Origin: Acanthaster planci
Lineage: Eukaryota > Echinodermata > Asteroidea > Valvatida > Acanthasteridae
Assembly: GCF_001949145.1 (NCBI RefSeq)
Contig: NW_019091670.1
Span: 7,915-69,914 of the forward strand
DNA length: 62,000 bases
Direction of reading: 5' to 3'
Below, piece by piece: positions 1 to 11,117 of this stretch. The first letter of the stretch is position 1. Every line of letters starts with the position of its first letter. Under the pieces are notes generated by a model. That model saw nothing but the letters and a program-made list of their open reading frames with translations, was not told the DNA's origin and ran no database searches. A program made the position numbers and the translations under genes.

Positions 1-2021
1 GCAACAGCTTTCCTTCACACACTGCCTATGCAACAGCTTTCCTTCACACAGCCTTTGCAACACCTCTTCCAAATGCAATGTCAACAGTTGTTGATTTGAA
101 CATTTTATTAGCAGTCAATTTTGTAAACACTGGACAATTTGACTAACTGTCAACCTATCATACTTGTTCGATCAGTTCAGTTCCGTCATGCTTCTTAATC
201 ACTGTCACAACAGTTGATCAATCTTCGACATACCCACGATTTCCTGGACTATCACTATCTCTGTTGAACATCTCGCAGGCCTCTTGGTGCTCCATCTGAA
301 GTTCACTCCTTCAATACAATCAGACAGTAAACTACGCTTTTTATACTGGTAACTTCATCCAAACAGATCTTCCCATCACACCCTTTTGAACCTATTTTGA
401 GAAAATGGAAGAGAAAAATGGGAAAAAGTGACTTGGCCTTCCTGTGGAATTATTCTTGTTCAATTCAATGAGTCAGAATGGTGATATGTGGGCACTTACT
501 TGTAACTCTGCAGAATGCCCTGCACGAAAGACAACTACGAGTACGTACTTCAACTTGCCAATATATTAAAAGGTTTGGATAGAATTGATATGATCCAACA
601 GTTACAAAAAGTGTCTGACATGCAAATGAGGACACTACAGCACAGTGGGAGCTGGAACAAGTGCTTGTTTCCAATCATCACAAATTGTGGTTTTAATCAG
701 ATTTTTGAATGAAATATAAAAAATGATTTCCTTCACTGTTGTCACCATTATTCACAAGGATCATGAACATGACCCTAATTTTTAAAGGAGCCTAAAATAT
801 TGATAATGGGCACTGAAAGACATGAGGCAAAAATTGTTTCATAAAAAATAAAGAAGATATTTTTAACCTGAGTAAAAAATAGGAAAACACATCAGTCAGA
901 TATTGTCTGCAGCTTACCCTTCAGGGTCCTTGCTTCTCCTTGTCAGAACTGAGTGTATGATTTGTAACAAGAGGTGCGATATCCAACCTCCAGAGCGACA
1001 CAATCTTTGTCCCAAATGTGTATCAAGACATTCTCGTCTCTTTTGCTCTCTGCTGCTTGACGAAGCATTCCTGGAAAAGAAATTTAAAAGAAAACACAAT
1101 TTAAACCATCTTTCTTGTGCTCTTAATCTTCTAACCATTTTGTTAAATGACATTTTTGGAATGATTGTTTGCGCTGTCTGTGTTATCAGTCCAAATAAAG
1201 GCTGCTGCTCAATATGGACCCTTCATCAGGACTCTTTGTACACTCTGTCAATGCTTGGGTCCAGGACAGATGTATAAAAACAGCTTTCAAATATTCAAAA
1301 GTTTCACCCACTGACATCTGCTACATTTTATGAGCTGAAATTCCATCAGTGCGTTCATTACTAATGCAACCAGCCATTCGCAGGTTGTCATTTTAAGGGA
1401 ATATGCGGGTGTTGATGGGTGAAACTTTCAAAAGTGTACATGTATCCATATCCAGGACCTGAGAGAAGGGCCTTGTTTAAGGGTCTACTGCTTAATGCTG
1501 CCAGTTCTGGTTAGATTGAATCACACTGCAGCATGAGGATTTGTATTGTTACGTCTGTAGATTTATAACAACTTTGCAAACTTGTGGTAGTAATGTGCAT
1601 GCTCCTGCCTTATTTGTGTATTTCACGGGAAAGGTCCACTCGTCGAGTCCAAGTTACTAGAAATAGCTTCAGTGGTGGGCATGATGGGCTAAAATTAAAA
1701 TACTAATATAGATCTACATTGTAAATTATTATTTATTTAATTTCGACAGCTACTTCAATCAACATGCCCTTGCCTGATAGTTGGCAGCTTACCTCCATCA
1801 GAAATTTCTGCCTGCAACAGCTTATCCTTGACATGCTTGACACATTTCCCATGTCGAGTGATAAACGACTCTACTGTCCCCCATCATGTCCATGATGCAT
1901 GCAAGTTAACATACAGTCTTACACTGCAGGCAACACACCAGACATTGCCAGACTCAGTCAGAGTCATGAGAGCTAGTCTTGAAGATCTGCCAGAAAAAAT
2001 CTTTATCTAGCCCAGAGCTTT
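1..2021. other. Unassigned flank, no gene recognised
   Basis: I see no convincing exon here. The first 60 bases hold two copies of a roughly 30-base unit that begins GCAACAGCTTTCCTTCACAC. A stretch at 903-1277 can be read with several CxxC pairs, but it has no recognisable family match and a weak coding look. The rest is AT-rich and unremarkable. Confidence 0.5.
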
Positions 2022-2290
2022 TTAGCCTTTAGGGGAAGAAGATGAAGCTTCAGAGGAAGAATCTTCGTGTAACTTTCGCTTTCTAGCCGCATTCACACGT
2101 TTAAAAGCTCCGGTGGCTAGCATGTCTCGTGAAAGGTAATGTACGTGATCATGATGATATACACATGTACACTGTACATGTACAGGATATGTACATGCTT
2201 CGCCACGGCTGGCATAGTCTGTGCAGCTTGCAGGAAAACTGCATGATAATTTGAGAAGAACTTTTGCGTTTGGAGTTGTAGGAGTGTAGA
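2022..2290 (-). other. Short ORF at the broken end of the retrotransposon
   Basis: A minus-strand reading frame ends in a basic, serine-rich stretch (KRKLHEDSSSEASSSS). It overlaps the point where RT similarity is lost. I do not recognise it. It also contains ACATGT palindromes at 2163-2200, which argues that much of it is not coding. Confidence 0.25.
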
Positions 2291-3330
2291 GGTGGGTTCC
2301 TCTTCCCAATGGTCAGTATATAATATTTATTGGGATTAAAGTCCATCATCCAAGTGTCTTGCCAGCCTTCTAGTGATTGTAGATCATGCTGAAGTGCACT
2401 TGTATCTTGGTCTGCTGACACTGGTGTGTAGAGGATGCAGTCGTCTGCAAATAGTCTGGTATTGGAGGTGATGTTGTTTGGCATTCATCATTGGTGTACA
2501 ATAAGAACCAAAGAGGCCCCGTCATAGTCCCCTGTGGCACTCCAGATGTGTGCTGAGAAATGCCCATTGACAACGACAGGTTGGATGCGATTCTTTAAGA
2601 AATTTTCCACCCAAGTGGTAATTTCTTCTCCTAGACCATAATAATGCAGCTTCTCTAATAGACGGCAGTGGGGAACCTTATTAGTGAATCCAGCAATGCA
2701 ACATCAACAAAGTTGTTGTTGTTTAATTCCTTACTAATATCATGGATTGTCAAGATGAGTTGAGTTTCGTTGATCTTTTAGCCCGGAAACCATGTTGGCA
2801 GTCTGTAAGAATCTTCTCATCATCCAGGTGTTTCATGACATGACTGTGAATGATGTGCTCCGTTACCTTGCATATGACCAAAGTCAAAGAGACAGGCCGG
2901 TTAGCAGGACAGTTTCTGTTTCCTTTTTTGAAGATGGGTGCTATGTTAGCCTCCTTCCATCCCTTTGGTACGAATCTAGTGTTGATTGAAGACTGGAACA
3001 GATCTTGAAGAGGGGCGGCCAACTCTTCTGCCCCCATATTTAGGAACCACAGTGGATTGCCGTCAGGTCCAGGTGATTTATTTACATTAAGTTCCCTAAA
3101 CAGCTTCCCGTCCTTTGTAATGCTCAGATGACCAATCTGGTTATAAGAACTGGTGCCCAAAGATGGAACATCTCCTTCCCCCTCCTTAGTGAAAACACTC
3201 TTGAACTGTTGATTTAATACATTGGCCTTTCCAAGTCATCAGTGACCATCATTCCATCGCTTTCCAGGTCTGCGATACCATAACTTTCTTTGCGCAGTTG
3301 TTTTACATAGGTCCAAAATCGTCCAAAAAC
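2149..3330 (-). pseudogene. Non-LTR retrotransposon reverse transcriptase, decayed
   Basis: This copies element RNA at the nicked target in target-primed reverse transcription. Read on the minus strand, the fragments appear in correct RT order. A linker near 3330-3200 contains QLRKESYGIADLES. A block at 3160-2750 has NKSPGPDG, then KEANIAPIFKKG, then a degenerate PVSLT-type motif and QHGFRAKRST. A block around 2573-2500 has SGVPQGT. The block from 2484 carries the catalytic box in the form RLFADDCILY. Frame changes and stops separate the blocks, so this is a dead copy. It is of the Jockey/CR1/L2 superfamily; I cannot fix the clade. Similarity fades near 2290 within the thumb, suggesting a truncated or replaced 3' end. 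Confidence 0.88.
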
Positions 3331-3344
3331 TCACGGCTTTCACC

Positions 3345-4110
3345 GCTAAAACTGTGCTTCTCCTGATTTATTGTTTGGGATCAGAGACCCGGCCTGTGGA
3401 AATGGGCAGGCGCTCGTTAGTTTTAATCTACAACCAATTACATTAAAGACTTACAATTTGTAGAATATAATTAGGAAGAATTGAAGATAAACATGGTCCG
3501 GTACAACTTAAAATATGACTACAGTGTGTTTATGTAGGCACAGAGTCTATATTGGGCATCAAGGAAGAAACACAACTATCCAGGCCAACCAAGGCCACTA
3601 GCTGACCAAAACTCACACACACATCATTCATCACATCCACTCAAATGTCCCTAAATGCACAAAATATAGTCCATAACCTACAGAGACATCCTGGTTCAAC
3701 TGAAAGAAAAATAGTTTACAATCCCCAGTAAACAGTTATCCATTTCCAGTTGAATTATTCCTCACTGCAAAAACCTTAAGACCAGTGTAATACACAGTTT
3801 ATCCTTCACTACTCCTTCGCCCGTGAAGTCAGACTGCACGCGGCCACGCCACATGTACATACATGCTACCGATACATGTGCCACAAAATCCTACAGCCTA
3901 ACTTCCAAACTAAAATCCCAAATAACATGTAATGTGCAATATTTAAATTTTCGAATCATCACGAACTACATGTACAAAATTCAAATAAGTTGAAGTTCAT
4001 TTGTTGTGTGTGACCTCCAGTGAGTGTTTTGGTGAACTCCAGCTAGCAGAGATAGCACTGCAGTAGTATGAGCACCATGTATACAATTTTGTTCGACAAA
4101 AATCAAGGCA
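3345..4110. other. Insertion between the endonuclease and RT pieces, unidentified
   Basis: Retrotransposon reading is lost from about 3340 and resumes by about 4190 on the minus strand. The interval has no coding look and no terminal repeats that I can resolve. It may be another decayed insertion or simply unrecognisable LINE sequence. Confidence 0.35.
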
Positions 4111-4189
4111 AGTATAATATATGGAAAATCCTAAAATGGGTAATTACAAAATCCCAAAATTGTATTCCCAATTCCATCACTTGGAACCT

Positions 4190-4834
4190 CCCTACACAAC
4201 CACCCTTACCAGTTATGATGCAGTGATTATCCCAGGAGATATTTGGCAAGTTAAAGTCTCCGGTAAGAACTACATTATCATAATGAGTTCATTTTATTTC
4301 CTAAATCCAAGAAAGATTGACCAAGGTTATGAATAGCATCCCCATTGGTATCGCTTGGTGGACGATAGAACACTCCAATGATGAGGGGTTTACATCCCTT
4401 CATCCTAGTGTCAGTCCAAAGTATTTCAAAATTTCTTCCAGAATTACAAGTGTTTGTAACAAGGTCTCCTTTTACTACTTGGACAACCCCCTTCCGATAG
4501 CGGCTGACTCCCGGTCTTTTCGAAAGATTGTGTGATTGACAGGAAATACTTCACCATTGCCGAAACTCGAATCTAACCACGATTCAGTTCCGCATACAAA
4601 ATCAGGTTTAGTACTATGGTTGAGAACTGCCATATCATCAACTTTGGAGCGTAAGCCACCATAATTCGTTAACACTACTCTTGCATGTGTTTTCTTAATC
4701 TGTGTGGCGGGACAACTGACACCTTTTGTGGCAGACCAGCAGACTAGGCTGATTGGAGATAGAATTGACCTGGCATAACCCCACAAATATATTTGTTTAA
4801 CCTTACGCAAGAATGAGCGGCTATCCAAACGCAA
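4190..4834 (-). pseudogene. APE-type endonuclease of a non-LTR retrotransposon, frameshifted
   Basis: This domain nicks target DNA to prime reverse transcription. On the minus strand the block 4834-4475 reads LTNYGGLRSKVDDM followed by KPDFVCGTESWL, the familiar N-terminal endonuclease motifs (the E in TESWL is the metal-binding Glu). Further on, near 4400-4360, the frame reads PLIIGVFYRPPSD. A stop and frameshift follow near 4283, after which VVLTGDFNLPNISW appears, the GDFN motif of exonuclease-endonuclease-phosphatase folds. It sits upstream of the RT pieces in the same orientation. The same element may continue at 10114-11207 beyond the Gypsy insertion. Confidence 0.88.
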
Positions 4835-4849
4835 GGGGGATATCAGTTA

Positions 4850-5160
4850 ACGAACGGTGGACTATGCCTTAGGGGCTGCTCGATTGGTGGAAGTTTACCA
4901 CCGCTCTGTGATTAGGTAATTGATCCCAATGTCAATAAAGATTACAATAAATGTCAATACAAGTGATACAGGACTGAACTAAATCTCACGGTGACCAGTG
5001 ATTTCTTAGGCAACTATGAGTGGTTTATTCAATGTCAGTGCTCAGTTATCCTTTATATACAAAAGCAATTAACTATATACAAAATATTCTCATGGGTAGA
5101 TAGTCCTACGTGGTCAACTGCACCATTAACGTGATTGATCAACCTTATCCTTAATCTACA
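4850..5160. other. Unassigned AT-rich spacer
   Basis: Lies between the endonuclease remnant and the minisatellite. No coding signal is visible. On the minus strand it contains a TATATAAAGG-like motif near 5055 and an AATAAA-like string, so it could be part of an old LTR, but I see no second copy. Confidence 0.3.
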
Positions 5161-5280
5161 CCAGGGTAACACTCACGGTGATCAGGGTAATCCTCACTGC
5201 GATCATGGTAACCCTCAAAATAACCAGGTAACCCTCAAAGTGATCAGGGTAACCCTCACAATAAGCAGGTAACCCTCAAG
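5161..5280 (+). repeat. Imperfect 20-21-bp minisatellite
   Basis: About six diverged copies of a unit close to CAGGGTAACCCTCAAAGTGAT run in tandem just before the LTR element. No coding potential. Confidence 0.7.
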
Positions 5281-5528
5281 TCTAAATAAATAATTTACCG
5301 ATGGCTTATAACTGATAAGTCTTGACCACACAAGCAAATACAATACTTGCAATTATACAACACAATAGGGTAGACATATAAAACAATAATCTCTACTGCC
5401 TTACTAAGCAACACAGTTCCCAAACTACAACAAGGTTCCAGGTGACTAAAAACCCTCACCCACTTCAAATTATTATGAAAGAACACAGGTAAGTTAAGAA
5501 GGCGATTGTAATAGTCCTCACCCGGCTC

Positions 5529-5950
5529 TGTAGCGTTTTCTGCACAATTACTTGAAATATTTGCATTTATTTCTTTTAGTGAATTTAGCATTCAGAATCT
5601 TCATTTTTAACTTTGATAACTTTTTCATTTCCTGTATATATCCTGTTTACCATTTCTTAGACATATTACTCACTGCATATTCCTTGTAACTTCACACAGT
5701 CTCTTGTACGGTGTATATTGCTTCCGCCTATTTGACCTTGTTAGCCCAGAGGCTGTGGCACACTTCAGCATGCTTCATTTAAGCTTGTACTATCATCCAC
5801 CAAGGACTTTGTTTTAAGGTGAAATAATTCACTCACAGTCATTGTTCTAAGAATCCAGGTAAGACATGTGACTTAGACTTTCCTTTCTTAAGTTGGTAAC
5901 AACGCTGAATCAATACTGACTCTCATGAAGACCCTATAATTTGGTGACCC
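5529..5950 (+). repeat. 5' LTR of a Gypsy-type retrotransposon, internally deleted
   Basis: It begins TGTAGCGTTTTCTGCACAA and matches the sequence from 8985 closely, as far as TGGTGACCC near 5942. Compared with the 3' copy it lacks about 190 bases, namely those equivalent to about 9342-9531. The missing part holds the TATA-like and poly(A) signals of the 3' copy. The exact 3' boundary and a flanking target duplication could not be settled by eye. Confidence 0.85.
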
Positions 5951-6035
5951 TGTGCACATCATTAGTTGCTCCTGTTGATTTCTTGACTGAGAATGGATAC
6001 TCTAAGCACGTCTGCTCCTCAGCCCGTAACTCGCT

Positions 6036-6380
6036 ATGCTGGCTGACAAAATTGTGGAAGTTGCCCCTCTTCCAACCCCTCAAGTTGCTACGGTGACACC
6101 TACTGCCACTTCCACATCTCAGATGGCCACTACTTTCCAACAACTGAGAGACGACATCTCTCAACTTCGGGCCCAGGTATTAGCCCTGTCACGTAGTGGC
6201 AACCATCGTCGCAGTCGCAGTCCTACCTGTGAGCGTCACAATAACAACCATCATCCCTCTCCCGACGTCCGTTGGTATCACCGAAAATTTGGCGCCCAGG
6301 CCCGCAAGTGCACGACACCCTGTGCCACCAGTACCTCTTCCGGCACTTCGTCTTCGGGAAACGGCTCAGCCAGCAATTAG
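6036..6380 (+). pseudogene. Gag C-terminal remnant
   Basis: Gag packages the retrotransposon RNA. Only the tail is present: a coiled-coil-like segment (QQLRDDISQLRAQV), a basic Arg/Ser stretch and a zinc-knuckle-like motif of the form [12 protein letters not shown]. The first cysteine usually expected just before the Trp appears to be Arg. The capsid portion expected upstream is absent, consistent with an internal deletion between the 5' LTR and here. Confidence 0.65.
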
Positions 6381-6394
6381 TGGCGACAAGCACT

Positions 6395-6973
6395 GCTGGC
6401 CCATCCACATCCAGTCCCCTATTCTACGTTACTGACAAGGCAGCAAAACAACAATTCCTCATCGACACAGGGGCACAGGTCAGTGTAATTCCTTGTTCCC
6501 CTCACGATTCTCTTCATCCCAATCCGGGTCAAGATCTGCAAGTAGCAATTTCAAACAAAATTTCTACTTACGGTGAAAGATCTTTGACTCTTAACACTGG
6601 ACTCCGGGAAAACAGTTTTTCCAAGATTGACCTTGTTCGTGCTTACCATCAAATCCCTGTAGCACCAGACTCTGTCCCGAAAACTGCCATCACTACGCCC
6701 TTTGGACTCTTTGAATTTGTCCGTACGCCGTTTGGCCTTCGCAACGCCGCCCAAAGATTTCAGCGTTTCATTGATGAAGTTACTCGAGGACTGGATTTCT
6801 GCTACGCATACATTGATGACCTGCTGGTTGCCAGCTCCGACACAGACCAGCACGAACACCATCTTCGTCTACTGTTTGATCACCTCAACCAGGACGGAGT
6901 TGTCATCAACCCTGCTAAATGTCAATTTGGAGTGAACTCTCTCGACTTTCTCGGTCATCAATTGACAGCCTAG
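6395..6973 (+). pseudogene. Protease fused by deletion to reverse transcriptase palm
   Basis: The protease active site is seen as [13 protein letters not shown] (codons near 6454-6492). About 40 residues later the frame jumps straight into RT at [15 protein letters not shown]. The normal intervening part (end of protease, RT fingers) is gone, so the join is a deletion. The RT palm is otherwise good, with [18 protein letters not shown] and the catalytic box [15 protein letters not shown] stop follows LGHQLTA at 6971. Confidence 0.88.
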
Positions 6974-7650
6974 GGGTGCGCCCACTCGACGAGAAGGTCA
7001 GTGTTAACTTGAACTTTCCTCAACCTGCTACACTGACCAAGCTGAGAGAATTTCTTGGAGTAGTCAGTTTCTTTCGCCGCTTCATACCACAGTGTTCTCA
7101 AGTCCTTCATCTTCTCACGGCACTGCTGACCAATTCAGGCAAAAAGTCGGCCCCACATCACATGGAATGCTGCTGCTATGGCCTCTTTTGATCAGATCAA
7201 AGCCGCCCTCGCCAACGCTACTCTCCTAACACATCCAAAGCCAGGCGCTCCATTGAGCATCATGACGCATGCTTCGGATGTGGCAGTGGGAGCTGTTCTC
7301 CAACAGTGGGTCGATGATTCATGGCAGCCTATCTCGTTCTTCTCCAAAAAGCTTCAGCCAGCTGAAACACGCTACAGCACCTTTGGACGAGAACCGTTAG
7401 CCGTGTACCTTGCCATTCGCCATTTCTGCCATTTTCTTGAGGGCTGAGAATTCCATATGTATACAGACCACAAACCACTCACATATGCCTTCGCTCCATC
7501 AACTGACAAACACTCGCCACGCGAGATTCGCAACCTTGCTTTTGTTTCACAATTCACTTGTGGCATAAGAAATGTTAAAGGTGGTGAAAACCCCGCCGCT
7601 GATGTCGTGTCGCGTGTGCAACTCAACTCCCTCCACCCAGAGCAGTCCAG
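6974..7650 (+). pseudogene. RT thumb and RNase H, interrupted
   Basis: RNase H removes the RNA strand during reverse transcription. The pieces read LREFLGVVSFFRRFIP (thumb/connection), then an RNase H region with LSIMTHASDVAVGAVLQQ, where the usual Asp of the T-D-A-S motif has become His. PISFFSKKL follows, with a stop at 7445-7447 and resumption at MYTDHKPLTYAF and ADVVSRV. Frame breaks near 7170 and 7447 show the copy is inactive. Confidence 0.85.
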
Positions 7651-7739
7651 CACACCTGTCGACTTCAGCCAGATGGCACAAATGCAACGACAGTGTGACG
7701 AACTACAACAACTTCACCACTCCGCAACCTCACTCTCTT

Positions 7740-8989
7740 AAAGACGTTCCTCTGCCATCATGTGACCAGACTGTGACATGCGACATGTCAACGGGAAATC
7801 CACGACCATTCGTTCCCAAAGATTTACGACGTGCCGTATTTGGCTCGTTTCACTCCTTGTCATACCCTGGTATTCGTTCCACCCCACGAATAATCACAGA
7901 CCGTTTTGTATGGCCCAGCATCAACCGTGATGTGCGCAATTGGATAAAATCGTGTATTCAGTGTCAACAAGCAAAGATTCACCGTCATACTTCTGCACCA
8001 CTATCACAGTTCACAGGCCCAAATGCACGATTTGATCATGTACACATTTACATAGTTGGCCCATTGCCACCCTCTAATGGATGCACTTACATCCTTACTT
8101 GCATTGTTCGTTTCACCCGATGGCCAGAAGCCATTCCGCTACCTGACATCACAGCCGAAACAGTAGCCCGCGCATTCATATCCAGCTGGGTTGCTGCATT
8201 TGGTGTTCCATCCACCATCACAACCGACCGTGGTACATAGTTCGAATCCGCTCTGTTCCTTGCTTTCACCAGAATGCTTGGAACTAAACGCATTCGTACC
8301 ACGGCATACCACCCAATTGCCTATGGACTAGTTGAGCGATTACATTGTCAGCTGAAGACTTCCCTAAAATTTCAGTCAAATCCCAACAACTGGACAGAAA
8401 CATTACAGCTTGTTCTTCTTGGGATCTGCACAGCAGTCAAATCTGATTTTCCTCAATGTGCTGCAGTGAACTGGTCTATGGTACAACTCTTCGCTTGCCT
8501 GGAGATTTCTTCGATAGTTCAACAAACACTGCTGAGTTGGATCCTGTCAATTACGTTCACCGCCTCAAACAAACTATGCAAGAACTACAACTACCAACAA
8601 CTCGGACACAACAACGGACTTGCTTAAATGTTCCAGATGCTTTACAATCATGTACCCACGTTTTTGTTAGACGCAATTCTGTTCGTAAGCCCTTACAAAC
8701 CCCATATGATGGACCGGACAAAGTTCTAAGTCGTTCCAAGAAGCACTTTGTAATTGATCTTAACCATCGAGAAGACACTATCAGCATAGATAGACTTAAA
8801 AAAGCTCACTTCGACACTCTTACAATTCCACCTATTCCAACTTCTCAGAATTCTTTTCCAGTGAACCAACCACGTCACTCTCCTGACAATACTCGCATAA
8901 CTCGTTGTGGTCGCCTGTCCACTGGCCAAAACGCTTTGTCACATTCAGTCGTTAGCTTTTGCAAACTCGCTGGAAGGGGGCTCCTGTAG
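7740..8989 (+). pseudogene. Integrase with catalytic-site lesions
   Basis: Integrase inserts element DNA into the host genome. The N-terminal zinc module is partly visible ([10 protein letters not shown]; the second His is replaced by Tyr; CIQC intact). In the core, the first catalytic Asp position reads HIYIVGPLP, so Tyr is where Asp is expected. The second Asp is present in TTDRGT but is followed by a TAG at 8238. The Glu lies in GLVERLH. After a further frame change, the C-terminal part (residues like PYDGPDKVLSRS and DTISIDRLK) runs to a TAG at 8987 inside the LTR. The copy cannot be active. Confidence 0.88.
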
Positions 8990-9590
8990 CGTTTTCTGCA
9001 CAATTACTTGAATTCTTTGCATTTATTTCGCTTAGTGAATTTAGCATTCAGAATCTTCATTTTTAACTTTGATAACTTTTTAATTTCCTGTATATATCCT
9101 GTTTGCCATTTCTTAGACACATTACTCACTGCGTTTTCCTTGTAAGAGTACACCTACACAGTGTCTTGTACAGTGTATATTGTTTCGGCCTATTTGACCT
9201 TGTTAGCCCAGAGGCTAGGCACACTTCAGCATGCTTCATTTAAGCTTGTACTATCATCCACCAAGGACTTTGTTTTAAGGTGAAATTATTCATTTACAGT
9301 CATTGTTCTAGGAATCCAGCTAAGACTTTCCTTTCTTAAGTTTTGTGACTTTCACTACATCCTGTTTCTAACCGCATATAAGTCCTGCATCATTGTACAG
9401 CTCCTCAGTATCCCGTATTCAATATTCCGTATTCAGTATGCAGTAATAGTCTGGTTTTCAGTTCTCCAATTCAGTCAATAGTTAGCTTACACTTCTATCG
9501 CAACCTTCTTGGTCGTTCTTGCGAATAAAGTTGGTAACAACGCTGAATCAATACTGACTCTCGTGACGACCCTTTGAATTGGTGACCCTA
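8985..9590 (+). repeat. 3' LTR of the Gypsy-type element
   Basis: It starts TGTAGCGTTTTCTGCACAA right after a purine-rich run (GGAAGGGGGCTCC, a polypurine-tract candidate). It is about 600 bases long and includes a TATA-like CATATAAG near 9378 and an AATAAA near 9523, which are features of an LTR promoter and poly(A) site. The 5' LTR lacks this central part. Confidence 0.85.
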
Positions 9591-10113
9591 TAACTCTAAC
9601 GGAAACCTGCACCCAGTAGATCTCAACGAGGAAAGCAAGCTCCTAGACCAGGACGGCAACCAACCGTCGCTATGCCAAGAAACATGGAACAACACGCAAT
9701 CCTTCTAGTCTAAGCTCCGCTAATTCCTCAATTAACTGGTTCACACGGATTCCCTAACCCTATAATCCAACACTTCTTAAATAAACGAGACTGTCTAACA
9801 ATCCCCCAATCTACAAAGAGATCTGATATAATCGGCAGCTCCCGCAACTGAGAGCAAGCACCACACTAACCGATCGCACCAGCCACACTACAGGTAGATC
9901 CCCAACCACCAGCGGTTGTACGTCAGATTTACACCCGCAACTCAGACGGCAACACAACTCCACAGAGCTCTGGTTAGCACGCTGCCATCTTGAGAAGTCC
10001 CGGCAACCCACGCAGCAATCTTTGCCCAGACCTAAGGTAATGCGCGCTTCCGATTTGTTGCCGCGTGCATGTTTAATGCATGATTTACATGCCTGAATTA
10101 TTTATGACCCAGA
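9591..10113. other. Unassigned spacer, possibly LINE inter-ORF sequence
   Basis: Lies between the 3' LTR and the stop codon of the minus-strand PHD ORF. If the LINE is a single copy, this would be the region between ORF1 and the endonuclease. I see no protein motif in it on either strand. Confidence 0.4.
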
Positions 10114-10600
10114 CTAAACACAAGTCTGCGCAGCTGCTACCCTGTTTCGCCACATCTGTTTACACTGTTTCTTTGTCTTAACTTCCCTCTTTCCCGCATG
10201 ATCTAAGTTAGGTGACTCAGAAACTGATGAAGTACTATCGCCATCCAAAGCTTGAAATGAGTTTTCCGTAGACACACCCCCTTCAGAAAACAATAAAACT
10301 GAAAAGTTCAACTCACTACAAAACGGACAAATCCAGTTGCAACTTGAATTCATGAAGGAAAAGTACAGTTCATCATCAATACCACAGCAAGCACAGTGCA
10401 GCCATTTATCACAGCTATCACATTGCATCGCATGGTGGTGCCGAAGAACATCACCGTCGCACACACTACATGGAGCATAACAGCTAGGACAATACCATGG
10501 TGTTGAATTCGTTACAACATTCTTTGCTTTGGCAGAGTTAATCCCAGCACACTTCAGATGAAGATATGTTTGGCAGTCAAAACAGCGCAGTTTATATTTA

Positions 10601-11019
10601 GGGCCGGCGACCATTTAGACCCGGTTTGAAAAGGCCCCCCCCCGGTAAGCTCGCCCTGTTGCAAAGACCCCTTTCATACCGGCCTGGCTACCGGCCTGGG
10701 ATGCTGGACTGGTTGTTGATCTCGAACATCTCCATCCTGGGGTCTACTGTTTGCAAGTACTGGTACATGTAATCCATCCCAGAAGGAACCTGCTTGTGGT
10801 TTTTAATCCTTCAGCTCTATACAATGTTTACACTAATCCGCTTAGACCCCTATTCATCTGTGCAAGCATGGTGGGGGAAGCCTTTCATCAGGGACTTTGA
10901 AATGCCAATGTGCAGACAGGCCTTATACCGGCCGGAGTAGCCTGAATACCGGGCAGGCATTATACCGGGTGGGCTACCGGAGGGCCCTTTTCAAACCGGG
11001 TCTAAATGGTCGCCGTCCC
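10601..11019. mobile_element. 419-bp MITE, Harbinger-like, with TTA target duplication
   Basis: Terminal inverted repeats of about 38 bases start GGG(C/A)CGGCGACCATTTAG at each end and are nearly identical. A direct TTA copy flanks each side (10598-10600 and 11020-11022). A 3-base TTA/TAA duplication and GGG ends are typical of PIF/Harbinger-class elements, so the assignment is reasonable but inferred. The interior is noncoding and has several CCGG-rich near-repeats (CTACCGGCC). It sits inside the PHD ORF, and removing one unit restores the frame. Confidence 0.87.
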
Positions 11020-11090
11020 TTACCCAATATTAATTTCCTACAAGAACGACATGACAGACCACTATTGCTTCTAGGTGTTGAAACAGAAAC

Positions 11091-11117
11091 AGGCCCTGGG
11101 TTAAGCTGAACATCCCC
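11091..11117 (-). other. 2A-like translational recoding motif (GDVQLNPGP)
   Basis: The nine residues match the D-V-x-x-N-P-G-P consensus of 2A peptides, at which the ribosome skips the Gly-Pro bond. 2A-like motifs near the N-terminus of ORF1 are established for some non-LTR retrotransposons, including sea urchin CR1-type elements. Here it follows a hydrophobic leader (RLLFLDYICA). Activity is not shown by the sequence. Confidence 0.85.

Larger units (their letters stand above)
5529..9590 (+). mobile_element. Defective Ty3/Gypsy-type LTR retrotransposon
   Basis: A full element layout is visible: LTR, gag tail, protease, RT, RNase H, integrase, LTR. The body is short because most of gag and the segment between protease and the RT palm are missing. 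It is broken by several stops (near 6971, 7445, 7741, 8238) and frame changes. The element lies between the two halves of the minus-strand non-LTR element, so it probably inserted into it. The pol frame runs into the 3' LTR, using the TAG at 8987-8989 as its stop. It encodes no envelope gene that I can see. Confidence 0.9.

Noticed and set aside
903-1277. ORF with CxxC pairs (ECMICNKRC, LCPKC), zinc-finger look
   Set aside because: No full zinc-finger spacing, no family recognised, tail is hydrophobic nonsense and the opposite strand is equally open.
9811-10011. Small minus-strand ORF near the LINE
   Set aside because: Cys/Ser/Val-rich with no motif; more likely UTR or spacer of an element.
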